Source: JAVBTR01 sp031556065 (lineage in GTDB: Bacteria; Bacillota; Clostridia; Christensenellales; Aristaeellaceae). Taken from it: DNA of 39,627 bases. Where the stretch lies: positions 1 through 39,627 of the forward strand of contig JAVBTR010000070.1 in the NCBI GenBank assembly GCA_031556065.1, in the 5' to 3' direction. Under the pieces are notes generated by a model. That model saw nothing but the letters and a program-made list of their open reading frames with translations. It searched no databases and was not told the origin of the DNA. This document shows positions 1 through 6,641 of the stretch, piece after piece. Position 1 is the first letter of the stretch, and each line of letters begins with the position of its first letter. The position numbers and the translations under genes were made by a program.

Positions 1-876
1 CACATAGGCAAACAGGCTCTCGATGGTCTCCATCATGCCGTACAGATCGGTATAGGCCTCGTAAAACTCCACGGTGGTAAATTCCGGATTATGACGCGGG
101 TCCATGCCCTCGTTCCTAAAAATGCGGCCTACTTCGTATACCCGCTCCATGCCGCCTACGATCAGACGCTTTAAGTATAATTCCGTTTCAATGCGCAGGA
201 ACATAGGCAAGTCCAAAGCGTTGTGATGGGTCTTAAAAGGCCGTGCCGCAGCGCCAATCTCCAGGGTGTGAAGAACCGGCGTATCCACTTCCACATAGCC
301 ACGGGCATCTAAAAAGGCGCGAACAGCGGAAATAATCTTGGAACGGGTAAGGAAGGTATTGCGCACTTCCGGGTTGACGATCATGTCCAGATACCGCTGG
401 CGGTAACGCAGATCGGCGTCCTGCAGGCCGTGGAATTTTTCGGGCAGGGGTTTTAAGCATTTGGAAAGCAGCGTTACACTATGGGCATGAACAGATACTT
501 CGCCAGTCTTGGTTTTAAATACCAAGCCCGTAATACCCAAAACATCGCCCAGGTCATCGTTTTTAAAGGCGGCGTAGGCTTCCTCGCCCACATCGTCCCT
601 TTTAACATAAATTTGAATGGGGCCTTCCCCATCCAATAAATGGGCGAAGCTGGCCTTGCCCATAACCCGGCGGCCTGTCATCCGACCGGCGATGGATACG
701 GTTTGGTTTTCCAGTTCTTCAAAATGGTTAAGAATATAGCCGCTATGGTGGCTCACATCAAAACGGGTGATCTTAAAAGGATTGTGGCCGGTATCCATCA
801 ACTCCTTAAGCTTGCCCCGCCGGATCTGTTCCTGTTCGGATAGATTAAGCTGCGTCATTTGTTCGTTTTCTGCCAT
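1..876 (-). CDS. lysS: Lysyl-tRNA synthetase (class II), C-terminus cut by window edge
   Basis: Charges tRNA-Lys with lysine in the cytoplasm. The frame stays open from the ATG at 876 to the window edge (292 codons), so the C-terminal part, including motif 3, lies outside. Seen: an N-terminal OB-fold anticodon-binding region (residues about 55-140, with the stretch around VSIAGRMTGRRVMGKASFAH), then the class II core with the motif 2 region RIFRNEGMDPRHNPEFT followed by TVEFYEAY, typical of LysS. A GGAGG ribosome site lies 6 bases before the ATG. It follows greA by 43 bp on the same strand; greA-lysS is a common Firmicute pair, so one transcript from the greA promoter is likely. Confidence 0.97.
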   Translation of the reverse strand, partial: MAENEQMTQLNLSEQEQIRRGKLKELMDTGHNPFKITRFDVSHHSGYILNHFEELENQTVSIAGRMTGRRVMGKASFAHLLDGEGPIQIYVKRDDVGEEAYAAFKNDDLGDVLGITGLVFKTKTGEVSVHAHSVTLLSKCLKPLPEKFHGLQDADLRYRQRYLDMIVNPEVRNTFLTRSKIISAVRAFLDARGYVEVDTPVLHTLEIGAAARPFKTHHNALDLPMFLRIETELYLKRLIVGGMERVYEVGRIFRNEGMDPRHNPEFTTVEFYEAYTDLYGMMETIESLFAYV

Positions 877-919
877 GGTGTGCCTCCTAAAAACTTACCT
901 GTGAGCGGATAGTTCGCCC

Positions 920-1414
920 CTACTTGCGGGCAATGGACTGGACCTTTAAGTGAATGATGCCGGCAGGAATATTAATTTCCACCACCTGGCCCTTTTTCGC
1001 ACCGATCAAGGCTGCGCCAATGGGGCTTTCGTGGGAGATTTTGTTTTCGTAAGGATCCGCTTCCTGGGCCCCTACGATAGCATATTCATCCACATCGCCC
1101 GTTTCTTCGTTTTTCACTTTTACCACTGTGCCTACGCTGATCTTATCGGTGGTAATTTCGTCATCGGAAATAACCACGGCGTTGCGAATGGTGTTTTCAA
1201 GGCGAACGATGTCCTCTTCCAGCTTGCCCTGTTCCTTTTTCGCTTCATCGTATTCGGCGTTTTCGCTCAAATCGCCAAAGCCGCGGGCCACGGCGATTTG
1301 ATCCGCAATTTCATTGCGGCGCACAGAAACAAAGTATTCCAGCTGTGCCTCCAGTTTTTTTAAGCCTTCCTCTGTCAGGACGGTTTTGCTCTTTTGCTCG
1401 TTTAATTCACTCAT
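920..1414 (-). CDS. greA: Transcription elongation factor GreA
   Basis: Rescues backtracked RNA polymerase by stimulating transcript cleavage through the secondary channel. The 164 residues match the usual GreA length. The N-terminal coiled coil (about residues 15-80) carries the acidic tip motif GDLSENAEYDEAK; the C-terminal FKBP-like domain has the region around DPYENKISHESPIGAALIGAKKGQVVEI. The ATG at 1414 has an AAAGGGGAT ribosome site. It is the first gene of a greA-lysS unit and has a consensus promoter at 1519-1547 and a structured leader of roughly 100 bases. Confidence 0.97.
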   Translation of the reverse strand: MSELNEQKSKTVLTEEGLKKLEAQLEYFVSVRRNEIADQIAVARGFGDLSENAEYDEAKKEQGKLEEDIVRLENTIRNAVVISDDEITTDKISVGTVVKVKNEETGDVDEYAIVGAQEADPYENKISHESPIGAALIGAKKGQVVEINIPAGIIHLKVQSIARK

Positions 1415-1453
1415 GATAGTATCCCCTTTCGACGGTATGACTCGTCATATATA

Positions 1454-1493
1454 GAATATGCACGCGCCTATGATCGATTAAGGCGGTGCATTC
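1454..1493 (-). other. Stem-loop in greA 5' leader
   Basis: On the minus strand the leader can fold with outer arms GAATGCAC and GTGCATATTC (two extra bases in the second arm) and an inner CGCCT/AGGCG stem, closing an 11-base loop. It lies between the promoter and the ribosome site of greA. There is no T-run directly after it, so it is not an obvious terminator. Role unknown; I do not recognise it as a known riboswitch. Confidence 0.5.
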
Positions 1494-1518
1494 TCTTTCA
1501 TATTCCGATACGGCAGAC

Positions 1519-1547
1519 ATTATACTTAAACGGTTGGATTTTGTCAA
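1519..1547 (-). promoter_or_regulatory. Consensus promoter of greA-lysS
   Basis: On the minus strand, TTGACA (1542-1547) and TATAAT (1519-1524) are separated by exactly 17 bases. The -35 box overlaps the TGA stop codon (1544-1546) of the upstream glycerophosphodiesterase gene. Predicted start near 1512, giving a leader of about 98 bases. Confidence 0.85.
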
Positions 1548-2215
1548 TGTTTTATAGCTGGAAGCTCAAATATTTGAAGAGTGTAACAATCTTTTGCCAC
1601 CTTCATCTGTTCTTTTGTTCTGGCTGTCCAGGCCACCGTGTTAGGAGTAAAGAGCTTTTTCCCAAGCTTCATAGATAGGGTTTTTTCCGTACCGATCTTA
1701 GCAGCGATAAAATCCGGCCTGGAATACAAACATTGCCACACGTGAAAACCTTTTTCGATCAGCTGGCCCCGTATGATCTCCGGCGCGTTTTTCTTAAACC
1801 AGTGAACAATCGCAGGATCAAAGGATTCAATGGCATAAGGCCCTCTATAGGTCTTTAGCAAGTCCCGCACCATTTCCGATAATAAGTATGCGCGATCGTA
1901 GTGTTTTAATTCCACAATGATAGGTGTTTGTCCATCAACCAGCTCCAGCACCTGCTTTAATGTGGGCAAAAAAGAAACCTCGCTGTAATTCAGGTTTTTT
2001 ATTTCCCCTTCCTTATTAAACAGCCTCTTTAAGTCCCCATCGTGGGAGACAATGATGATGTTGTCTTTGGTCAGCTGTACATCCAGTTCCATGCCATAGC
2101 CGTGGGCCAGTGCATTTTGGAATGCTGCCAAGGCGTTTTCGCCAATGCCGTTGTCTTCATCGAACAAGCCTCGATGTGCGTAATCGAAACCTTTTAAAGA
2201 AGATATATCCTTCAT
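1544..2215 (-). CDS. Glycerophosphodiester phosphodiesterase
   Basis: Hydrolyses glycerophosphodiesters to glycerol-3-phosphate and an alcohol; the family is GDPD (UgpQ/GlpQ-like). Of the 223 residues, the N-terminus shows the catalytic signature: AHRG (HR pair) near residue 13, ENALAAFQNAL, then MELDVQLTKD (E-x-D metal ligands) and VSHDGDLKRL (catalytic His). IVELKH gives the later Glu/Lys of the barrel. There is no signal peptide or membrane segment, so a cytoplasmic, UgpQ-like enzyme is likely. The ATG at 2215 is preceded by GGGTGAT and, about 20 bases upstream, an extended -10 element, implying a very short leader. The gene is not clearly linked to neighbours. Confidence 0.9.
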   Translation of the reverse strand: MKDISSLKGFDYAHRGLFDEDNGIGENALAAFQNALAHGYGMELDVQLTKDNIIIVSHDGDLKRLFNKEGEIKNLNYSEVSFLPTLKQVLELVDGQTPIIVELKHYDRAYLLSEMVRDLLKTYRGPYAIESFDPAIVHWFKKNAPEIIRGQLIEKGFHVWQCLYSRPDFIAAKIGTEKTLSMKLGKKLFTPNTVAWTARTKEQMKVAKDCYTLQIFELPAIKH

Positions 2216-2233
2216 GCTTTATCACCCAAAGGC

Positions 2234-2242
2234 ATTATAGCA
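2234..2242 (-). promoter_or_regulatory. Extended -10 promoter element before GDPD gene
   Basis: The minus strand reads TGCTATAAT, a full extended -10 (TGnTATAAT). No good -35 box lies at 16-18 bases. Expected transcript start is about 12 bases before the ATG at 2215. Confidence 0.5.
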
Positions 2243-2285
2243 CAAAAAGAAAACAATTACGTGAACCCACCTGTATTCTTCAAAA

Positions 2286-2358
2286 TTTCCCCGTCGGGGA
2301 AACGAGGTGCCAAGGGGGGCAGGGAGTTTTCCGCACACCTCCCTTAGCCCCCCTTGGC
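2286..2358. repeat. Paired inverted repeats in intergenic spacer
   Basis: Two palindromes lie side by side. The first is TTTCCCC-GTC-GGGGAAA (2286-2302). The second has perfect 12-base arms GCCAAGGGGGGC (2309-2320) and GCCCCCCTTGGC (2347-2358), continued inward by AGGGAG/CTCCCT across a 2-base bulge. No coding sequence is convincing here. It resembles a small dispersed palindromic element or MITE remnant, but only one copy is in this window. Confidence 0.6.
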
Positions 2359-2532
2359 GAACCCCCTTAACCCTCGCACCCGGTGAATTGGTTTTTTCAT
2401 TTTCTTATGTATTGCAATGATGTACGCCGTACGGGTCGTAATGACCATCCCGCCCCGCCAATGAAGCGTATAGAAATTGCGTTTATCCAAGGTTAAAAAC
2501 CCGGCTGCCACAAACGGCTGCCTGTAAACACT
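2359..2532. other. Non-coding spacer
   Basis: No convincing gene. It contains short palindromes GTAC-GCC-GTAC (2422-2432) and GGTC-GTAAT-GACC (2434-2446) followed by a C-rich tract. These look like further pieces of the intergenic repeat at 2286-2358 rather than a regulatory site for either neighbour. Confidence 0.4.
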
Positions 2533-2573
2533 TTAAAGAAAAAGCAAAAGAGCCGCCGCAATAGCGACAGCTC
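2533..2573 (-). terminator. Intrinsic terminator downstream of DUF1540 gene
   Basis: On the minus strand a 10-bp stem GAGCTGTCGC / GCGGCGGCTC (two G-U pairs) closes a TATT loop and is followed by a T-rich tract (TTTTGCTTTTTCTTT). It lies about 100 bases after the stop of the small DUF1540 gene. Confidence 0.75.
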
Positions 2574-2674
2574 CCCGGTTGCACGCAACCCAGACCGCCC
2601 AAAAGGGTTCAGATGTGGATGAAGCAGTGCCTCTGCGCTGCTGAATCCGCAGCTGCGCCCTTTTCGGCAGTCGG

Positions 2675-2845
2675 TCAGCACTTGCACTTGTAGCTGGAAC
2701 ACAGACTCTCGTCTTGTTTTTGGGAAGAGATGCTGGGATTGGGCGCTACCTGGATATCCGAAAGAGAGCAATTGCCGTTAACGGCGTGATACTGGCAGCT
2801 TTCTACGCTGCAATGGATACACTGACTGCCTGAATTATGTGCCAT
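2675..2845 (-). CDS. DUF1540 family cysteine-rich small protein
   Basis: A 56-residue protein beginning MAHNSGSQCIHCSVESCQYH. Cysteines stand at 9, 12, 17, 26, 49, 54 and 56; the pattern CxxC-x4-C followed by NGNCSLSDIQV and a late C-rich end matches DUF1540, a small domain common in Clostridia, often thought to bind metal, with no firmly known role. The ATG at 2845 has a strong GAAGGAGG ribosome site 8 bases upstream, and a good terminator follows at 2533-2573, which together support a real monocistronic gene. It diverges from queT, sharing the 125-bp spacer. Confidence 0.85.
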   Translation of the reverse strand: MAHNSGSQCIHCSVESCQYHAVNGNCSLSDIQVAPNPSISSQKQDESLCSSYKCKC

Positions 2846-2903
2846 ATTGGGGTCCTCCTTCTAAATGTTTATTGGCAAAGGTTAATCTTCCCCAAGATGG
2901 CCA

Positions 2904-2932
2904 TTGCCATGCACAAAAAGAAGTGCTATACT
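2904..2932 (+). promoter_or_regulatory. Promoter of queT
   Basis: TTGCCA (2904-2909), 17 bases, TATACT (2927-2932). Predicted start near 2939 gives a leader of about 32 bases before the ATG at 2971. Confidence 0.75.
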
Positions 2933-2970
2933 TGCAAAGATTTTCCAAGCAAAAGGATGGTAGTTTTCAA

Positions 2971-3462
2971 ATGATTAAAAATTTGCTTAAGCCCCGCAGC
3001 CTTTGCATCAGTGCGGTGATCGCTGCTTTGTACACCGCTTTAACCCTGGTATTGGCGCCTATTTCCTATGGCAATATCCAATGCCGCATTTCAGAGGCCA
3101 TGACCCTGCTGCCCATTCTTTTTCCCGAAGCCATACCGGGGCTGTTTATCGGTTGCCTGCTTTCCAATATTTTCGGCGGTGCTATGATGGTGGATATCGT
3201 CTTAGGTTCTTTGACCACCTTGGCCGCCGCTATCTTAACCTGGCGTTTAGGCCAAAACAAATGGGCGGCTGCCATGCCCCCGGTGCTGCTTAACGGTCTG
3301 GTGGTAGGGGCCATTGTGCATTACTGCTACGCTCCCGCTGTACCGCTGGTGCTTTGCATGCTGGAAGTAGCCATTGGCGAGGCCATCGCCGTTTATGTGC
3401 TGGGCATTGCACTGATTACAGCACTGAATAAGATCAATATTCAAAAGCTACTGAACAAATAA
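2971..3462 (+). CDS. queT: QueT-type queuosine precursor ECF transporter S component
   Basis: Small integral membrane protein (163 residues) of the QueT family, the substrate-binding subunit of an energy-coupling factor importer thought to bring in a queuosine precursor such as preQ1 or queuine. Seen: about five hydrophobic segments, and the family motif around ISYGNIQCRISEAMTLLPIL followed by PGLFIGCLLSNIFGG. I chose the ATG at 2971, with an AAGGATGG ribosome site and the promoter at 2904-2932 just upstream; the frame extends back to 2839 but that would cross the promoter and adds a non-family N-terminus. The 3' end overlaps the convergent nfo gene by 15 bp. The shared ECF A/A'/T subunits are not in the window. 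Confidence 0.9.
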   Translation: MIKNLLKPRSLCISAVIAALYTALTLVLAPISYGNIQCRISEAMTLLPILFPEAIPGLFIGCLLSNIFGGAMMVDIVLGSLTTLAAAILTWRLGQNKWAAAMPPVLLNGLVVGAIVHYCYAPAVPLVLCMLEVAIGEAIAVYVLGIALITALNKINIQKLLNK

Positions 3463-4272
3463 GCTTTTTAAAAGAGCAATTTCTTGGGCGTAGCCTTCCA
3501 ATTCATTGGGCGTTTCCAAATAAAAGGAGACGTCCTTTAATTTTTCATGGTTGATAATCTTTTCAAAGCACTTAAGCCCCAATGCGCCCTGGCCAATCTT
3601 TTCATGGCGGTCCTTATGGCTTTCAAAGGGGTTTTTGCTGTCGTTTAAATGAATGGCCTTAAGGCGGCCAAGACCGATGGTGTCATCGAATCTCTTTAAA
3701 ACGCCGTCCAGATCCTTGACAATATCATAGCCTGCGTCGTACACATGGCAGGTGTCCAGGCACACGCCCAGCTTTTCATTTAGGGTAACCTTGTCGATAA
3801 TCTGGCGTAGCTCCTCGAACCTGCTGCCCACCTCACTGCCCTTGCCAGCCATGGTTTCAAGCAAAACAGTGGTGGTGTGTTCCTTTTTAAGCACTGTATT
3901 CAGCGCATCGGCAATCAGTTCAATGCCCTTTTCCATTCCCTGGCCTACATGGCTGCCAGGGTGAAAGTTATAGAGGTTGTCTGGCGTAAACGCCATGCGT
4001 TTTAAATCGTCCTCCAAGGTCAAAAGTGCGAATTCCCGGGTCCGTTGGTTTTCGGCACAGGCATTTAATGTGTAGGGGGCGTGGGCTAAAATACCCTGGA
4101 TACCTCCAAGGGCGTTAAACGCCTCCACATCCTTTGGGTCGATGGCTTTAGCGGCCCCGCCGCGAGGGTTTCTTGTGAAAAACTGGAAGGTATTTCCTCC
4201 TATCGACAGGGCTTCCTTCCCCATATGTAAATAGCCCTTTGAAGACGATAAATGGCAGCCTATTTTAAGCAT
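3448..4272 (-). CDS. nfo: Endonuclease IV (AP endonuclease)
   Basis: Cleaves abasic sites 5' to the lesion in base-excision repair, using three zinc ions in a TIM barrel. Of the 274 residues, visible family motifs are MLKIGCHLSSSKGY at the N-terminus, ILLAHAPY-like AHAPYTLNA, NFHPGSHVG, LLETMAGKGSEVG, GVCLDTCHVYDAGYD and HLNDSKNPFESHKDRHEKIG, carrying the His/Asp/Glu zinc ligands. Length is normal. The ATG at 4272 follows GAGGGG. It lies 9 bp after the pentapeptide-repeat gene on the same strand, so the two are probably co-transcribed. Confidence 0.97.
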   Translation of the reverse strand: MLKIGCHLSSSKGYLHMGKEALSIGGNTFQFFTRNPRGGAAKAIDPKDVEAFNALGGIQGILAHAPYTLNACAENQRTREFALLTLEDDLKRMAFTPDNLYNFHPGSHVGQGMEKGIELIADALNTVLKKEHTTTVLLETMAGKGSEVGSRFEELRQIIDKVTLNEKLGVCLDTCHVYDAGYDIVKDLDGVLKRFDDTIGLGRLKAIHLNDSKNPFESHKDRHEKIGQGALGLKCFEKIINHEKLKDVSFYLETPNELEGYAQEIALLKSLFVQ

Positions 4273-4281
4273 GGTTTCCCC

Positions 4282-4857
4282 TCACTGTTTTATTTTAATC
4301 CCGAACAGCCCTACCAAATAAACCGCCTGCATTGAATCGATCACCAGGCCTTTTAGTTCGTACTCCCCGGCGGAAAGGCCTGTGATCTCGCAGCTGCTCA
4401 CATCCAGCCCCTTCATGGGGGTTTTAAGCCATTCGGTTTCCGTTAAATCGCATAGGTTAAAAGTGGTATGCTCCATTTTCACCGTATCGAAAAAGGCGCT
4501 TTTCAGCTTACAATCCTTGAACTCTGCCCATCGCGCTTTGCCGCTGGCAAAGTTCACGTATTCGCCATTACAGCCCTCAAAAACCACATTTTGAAAAAAG
4601 CCTTCGGACAAGTTTGCCCCAATAAGCCTGCATTTAATAAACTGCACATCCCGAAAGGAGCAGCGGGAAAGGTTGCAGCCGGAAAAATCCACTCCTTTAA
4701 AAACCACTTCTTTAAAGGAGCTGTTCATTAAATCGCTTCTGCGAAAGGTGCACTTGTCCAAAGTGCATTCCGTCATTTCAAGGGATTTTAGGTTTTGCTC
4801 ATCGTAATCCTCCATGGTAAAGGCCTGCTGTTCAAAGCTCTCGTACGCTGTAATCAT
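4282..4857 (-). CDS. Pentapeptide repeat protein
   Basis: A 191-residue protein in which roughly residues 30-150 form degenerate pentapeptide repeats with Phe or Leu every fifth position (for example the segments SSFKEVVFKGVDFSGCNLSR and CRLIGANLSEGFFQNVVFEG), predicting a right-handed quadrilateral beta-helix. Such proteins can mimic DNA (MfpA/Qnr type bind DNA gyrase), but many have unknown roles. The ATG at 4857 is preceded by GGAGGG and a consensus promoter at 4881-4909. It is the first gene of a unit with nfo; the pairing hints at a DNA-related role, which is inference only. Confidence 0.85.
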   Translation of the reverse strand: MITAYESFEQQAFTMEDYDEQNLKSLEMTECTLDKCTFRRSDLMNSSFKEVVFKGVDFSGCNLSRCSFRDVQFIKCRLIGANLSEGFFQNVVFEGCNGEYVNFASGKARWAEFKDCKLKSAFFDTVKMEHTTFNLCDLTETEWLKTPMKGLDVSSCEITGLSAGEYELKGLVIDSMQAVYLVGLFGIKIKQ

Positions 4858-4880
4858 ATGATCCCTCCGTCATTAAAACC

Positions 4881-4909
4881 ATGATACAAAGGCTTCCAAC
4901 CTATGTCAA
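4881..4909 (-). promoter_or_regulatory. Promoter of pentapeptide-repeat gene and nfo
   Basis: On the minus strand TTGACA (4904-4909), 17 bases, TATCAT (4881-4886), close to consensus and about 24 bases before the ATG at 4857. Confidence 0.8.
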
Positions 4910-4950
4910 GGCGAGATTTACACTTTATTCACACTTGCATTTGACATATT

Positions 4951-4959
4951 TGTTATAAT
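4951..4959 (+). promoter_or_regulatory. Extended -10 promoter of the ABC transporter operon
   Basis: TGTTATAAT is a full extended -10. The -35 region is poor at standard spacing, although a TTGACA (4941-4946) lies too close to pair with it. Leader to the ATG at 4993 would be about 27 bases. Confidence 0.6.
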
Positions 4960-4992
4960 ACCCTTGAATCATTGTATAGAAAGGAACTTTGA

Positions 4993-5928
4993 ATGATTTC
5001 GTTAAACGGTATTTCCAAACGTTACGGGCAAATTTATGCCGTGAAGGATTTAAGCTTTACCGCACCCAAAGGGCAGATTATCGGCCTGCTGGGGCAAAAC
5101 GGCGCGGGCAAGACCACCACGCTGAATATATTAACTGGCTACGCCCCACCTACCCAAGGGTCTGTGCAGGTAGGCGAATTTGACATGCTAAAAAACCCCC
5201 GCCAGGCCAAGCGCCTTATCGGTTATCTGCCGGAGCGGCCGCCCTTGTACGACGAAATGACAGTGGAAAGCTATCTGAAATTCGTATGTGAACTAAAAGA
5301 AGTAGAAAAAAAAGCCATTCCGGCTCATGTGGAAGAGATTGCGCAAATAACCGGGCTTAAGGAAATGCTTAAGCGCCGCATTCTGGCCCTTTCAAAAGGC
5401 TACCGCCAGCGGGTAGGCATCGCCCAGGCCCTTTGCGCCGCGCCTCAGGTTCTGGTATTGGATGAACCCACCGTAGGGCTGGATCCACGCCAGGTTACCG
5501 AAATCCGGGATCTGATCCGCAAGCTGGGCCAAAACCATACGGTGATCTTTTCTTCCCATATCCTTTCGGAAGTGCAGCAGCTTTGCTCCCGGGTCATCAT
5601 CCTCCACCAGGGTAAAAAGGTGCTGGAAAAGCAGACGGACGAGCTGGGCGCCGGGCAAAACAAGCAATGTCTGAAGGCGATTGTCGCCATGGAAAAGCAA
5701 AGGCTGATGCCCGCTTTAAAAAGCCTGGAGGGGATCGAAAAAGTGGAATATGTCTGCGCCCATGACGGCAGCAATGAGTTTATCTTAACCTGTGACCGGG
5801 AAATGGAACCGGAAAAGAAGCTGTTCACATTGCTTTGTGGGCTGGACGCGCCGCTGTTATATCTGGCTCCCGTGAAGGACAGCTTGGAAGAAACCTTCCT
5901 TAAAGTTACGGAAGGAGGGTACCAATAG
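4993..5928 (+). CDS. ABC transporter ATP-binding protein, GldA-like
   Basis: ATPase subunit of an ABC-2 type exporter. The 311 residues hold Walker A (GQNGAGKTT, residues 34-42), the signature LSKGYRQRVGIAQAL, Walker B VLVLDEPTVGLDP and the H-loop FSSHIL, followed by a C-terminal regulatory extension of about 90 residues as in DrrA/GldA/NatA-type proteins. AAAGGAA precedes the ATG. The stop overlaps the GTG start of the permease gene by one base. Context with GldF-, GldG- and DUF4340-type proteins identifies the Gld-like subfamily; the cargo is unknown. Confidence 0.95.
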   Translation: MISLNGISKRYGQIYAVKDLSFTAPKGQIIGLLGQNGAGKTTTLNILTGYAPPTQGSVQVGEFDMLKNPRQAKRLIGYLPERPPLYDEMTVESYLKFVCELKEVEKKAIPAHVEEIAQITGLKEMLKRRILALSKGYRQRVGIAQALCAAPQVLVLDEPTVGLDPRQVTEIRDLIRKLGQNHTVIFSSHILSEVQQLCSRVIILHQGKKVLEKQTDELGAGQNKQCLKAIVAMEKQRLMPALKSLEGIEKVEYVCAHDGSNEFILTCDREMEPEKKLFTLLCGLDAPLLYLAPVKDSLEETFLKVTEGGYQ

Positions 5929-6638
5929 TGCTGGCCATTTACAAGCGCGAACTGCAAAGCTATTTTCTAACGCCTATCGGGTATGTGTTTATGGGCGTGT
6001 TTCTGCTTATCTCCGGCTTGATGTTCTATGTGATGAACCTCAGCTCCCGCTCTTCTGAAATCCTGATGTTTTTAGGGCAGATCACCTTTGTATGGATGCT
6101 GGTGACCCCCATTTTAACCATGCGCCTTCTGGCTGAAGAAAGGCAAAAGAAAACAGATCAATTGCTTTTAACCAGCCCTGTCTCCCAAACCGGCATTATC
6201 TTTGGCAAGTATTTTGCCGCCTGCACGGTGCTGGTTGTCACTGTCATGTTCATTAATGTGTACATGCTGGTTATCGCCATCTATGGGGAAGTGTATTTTT
6301 TCGAATGGCTGATCGCCATGCTGGGCTTTATGCTCCAGGGCTGCGCTTTTATCGCCCTGGACCTGTATATTTCCGGTCTGACCCAAAGCCAGGTCACGGC
6401 CAGCGTTTTCGCCTTTGGGGTCAACCTGGTTTTATGGGTGCTGGACGTGGTAGCCGATAACATTTCCCTGGGCTTTGTGGCCCATATCGTTACCTTTATA
6501 AGCCCTTTTAAGCGGTATGAGCCCTTTTTGCTGGGGCAATTAAGCTACGCCTCGATCCTGTTCTATGTTTGCTTTATTGTTTTCTTTCTGGCCGCATCGG
6601 TGCATCACATGGACATGCGCCGGGTCAAGGGGGTGTAA
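5928..6638 (+). CDS. ABC-2 type permease, GldF-like
   Basis: Membrane subunit of the same exporter, 236 residues with about six hydrophobic segments. The N-terminus (YKRELQSYFLTPIGYVFMGVF in the family pattern) and the motif TMRLLAEERQKKTDQLLLTSPV are characteristic of the ABC-2/GldF group. Translation starts at GTG 5928, overlapping the ATPase stop by one base, with GAAGGAGGG just upstream, which indicates translational coupling. Three bases separate it from the next gene. Confidence 0.92.
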   Translation: MLAIYKRELQSYFLTPIGYVFMGVFLLISGLMFYVMNLSSRSSEILMFLGQITFVWMLVTPILTMRLLAEERQKKTDQLLLTSPVSQTGIIFGKYFAACTVLVVTVMFINVYMLVIAIYGEVYFFEWLIAMLGFMLQGCAFIALDLYISGLTQSQVTASVFAFGVNLVLWVLDVVADNISLGFVAHIVTFISPFKRYEPFLLGQLSYASILFYVCFIVFFLAASVHHMDMRRVKGV

Positions 6639-6641
6639 GCA

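Noticed and set aside
877..919. T-box or other leader regulation of lysS
   Set aside because: Only 43 bases separate greA and lysS, too short for a T-box, and no T-run terminator is present.
950..1363. Plus-strand open frame opposite greA
   Set aside because: Shadow of greA, whose family motifs are unmistakable on the minus strand.
2574..2674. tRNA or small RNA gene downstream of the DUF1540 gene
   Set aside because: No cloverleaf or acceptor pairing could be drawn; the segment reads best as the 3' untranslated part ending in the terminator.
2939..2970. preQ1 riboswitch before queT
   Set aside because: The predicted leader is only about 32 bases and lacks the preQ1-I pattern of a C-rich loop followed by an A-rich tail able to form the pseudoknot.
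2839..2970. Longer N-terminus for QueT
   Set aside because: It would run across the promoter at 2904-2932 and adds residues not found in the family; the ATG at 2971 has its own ribosome site.
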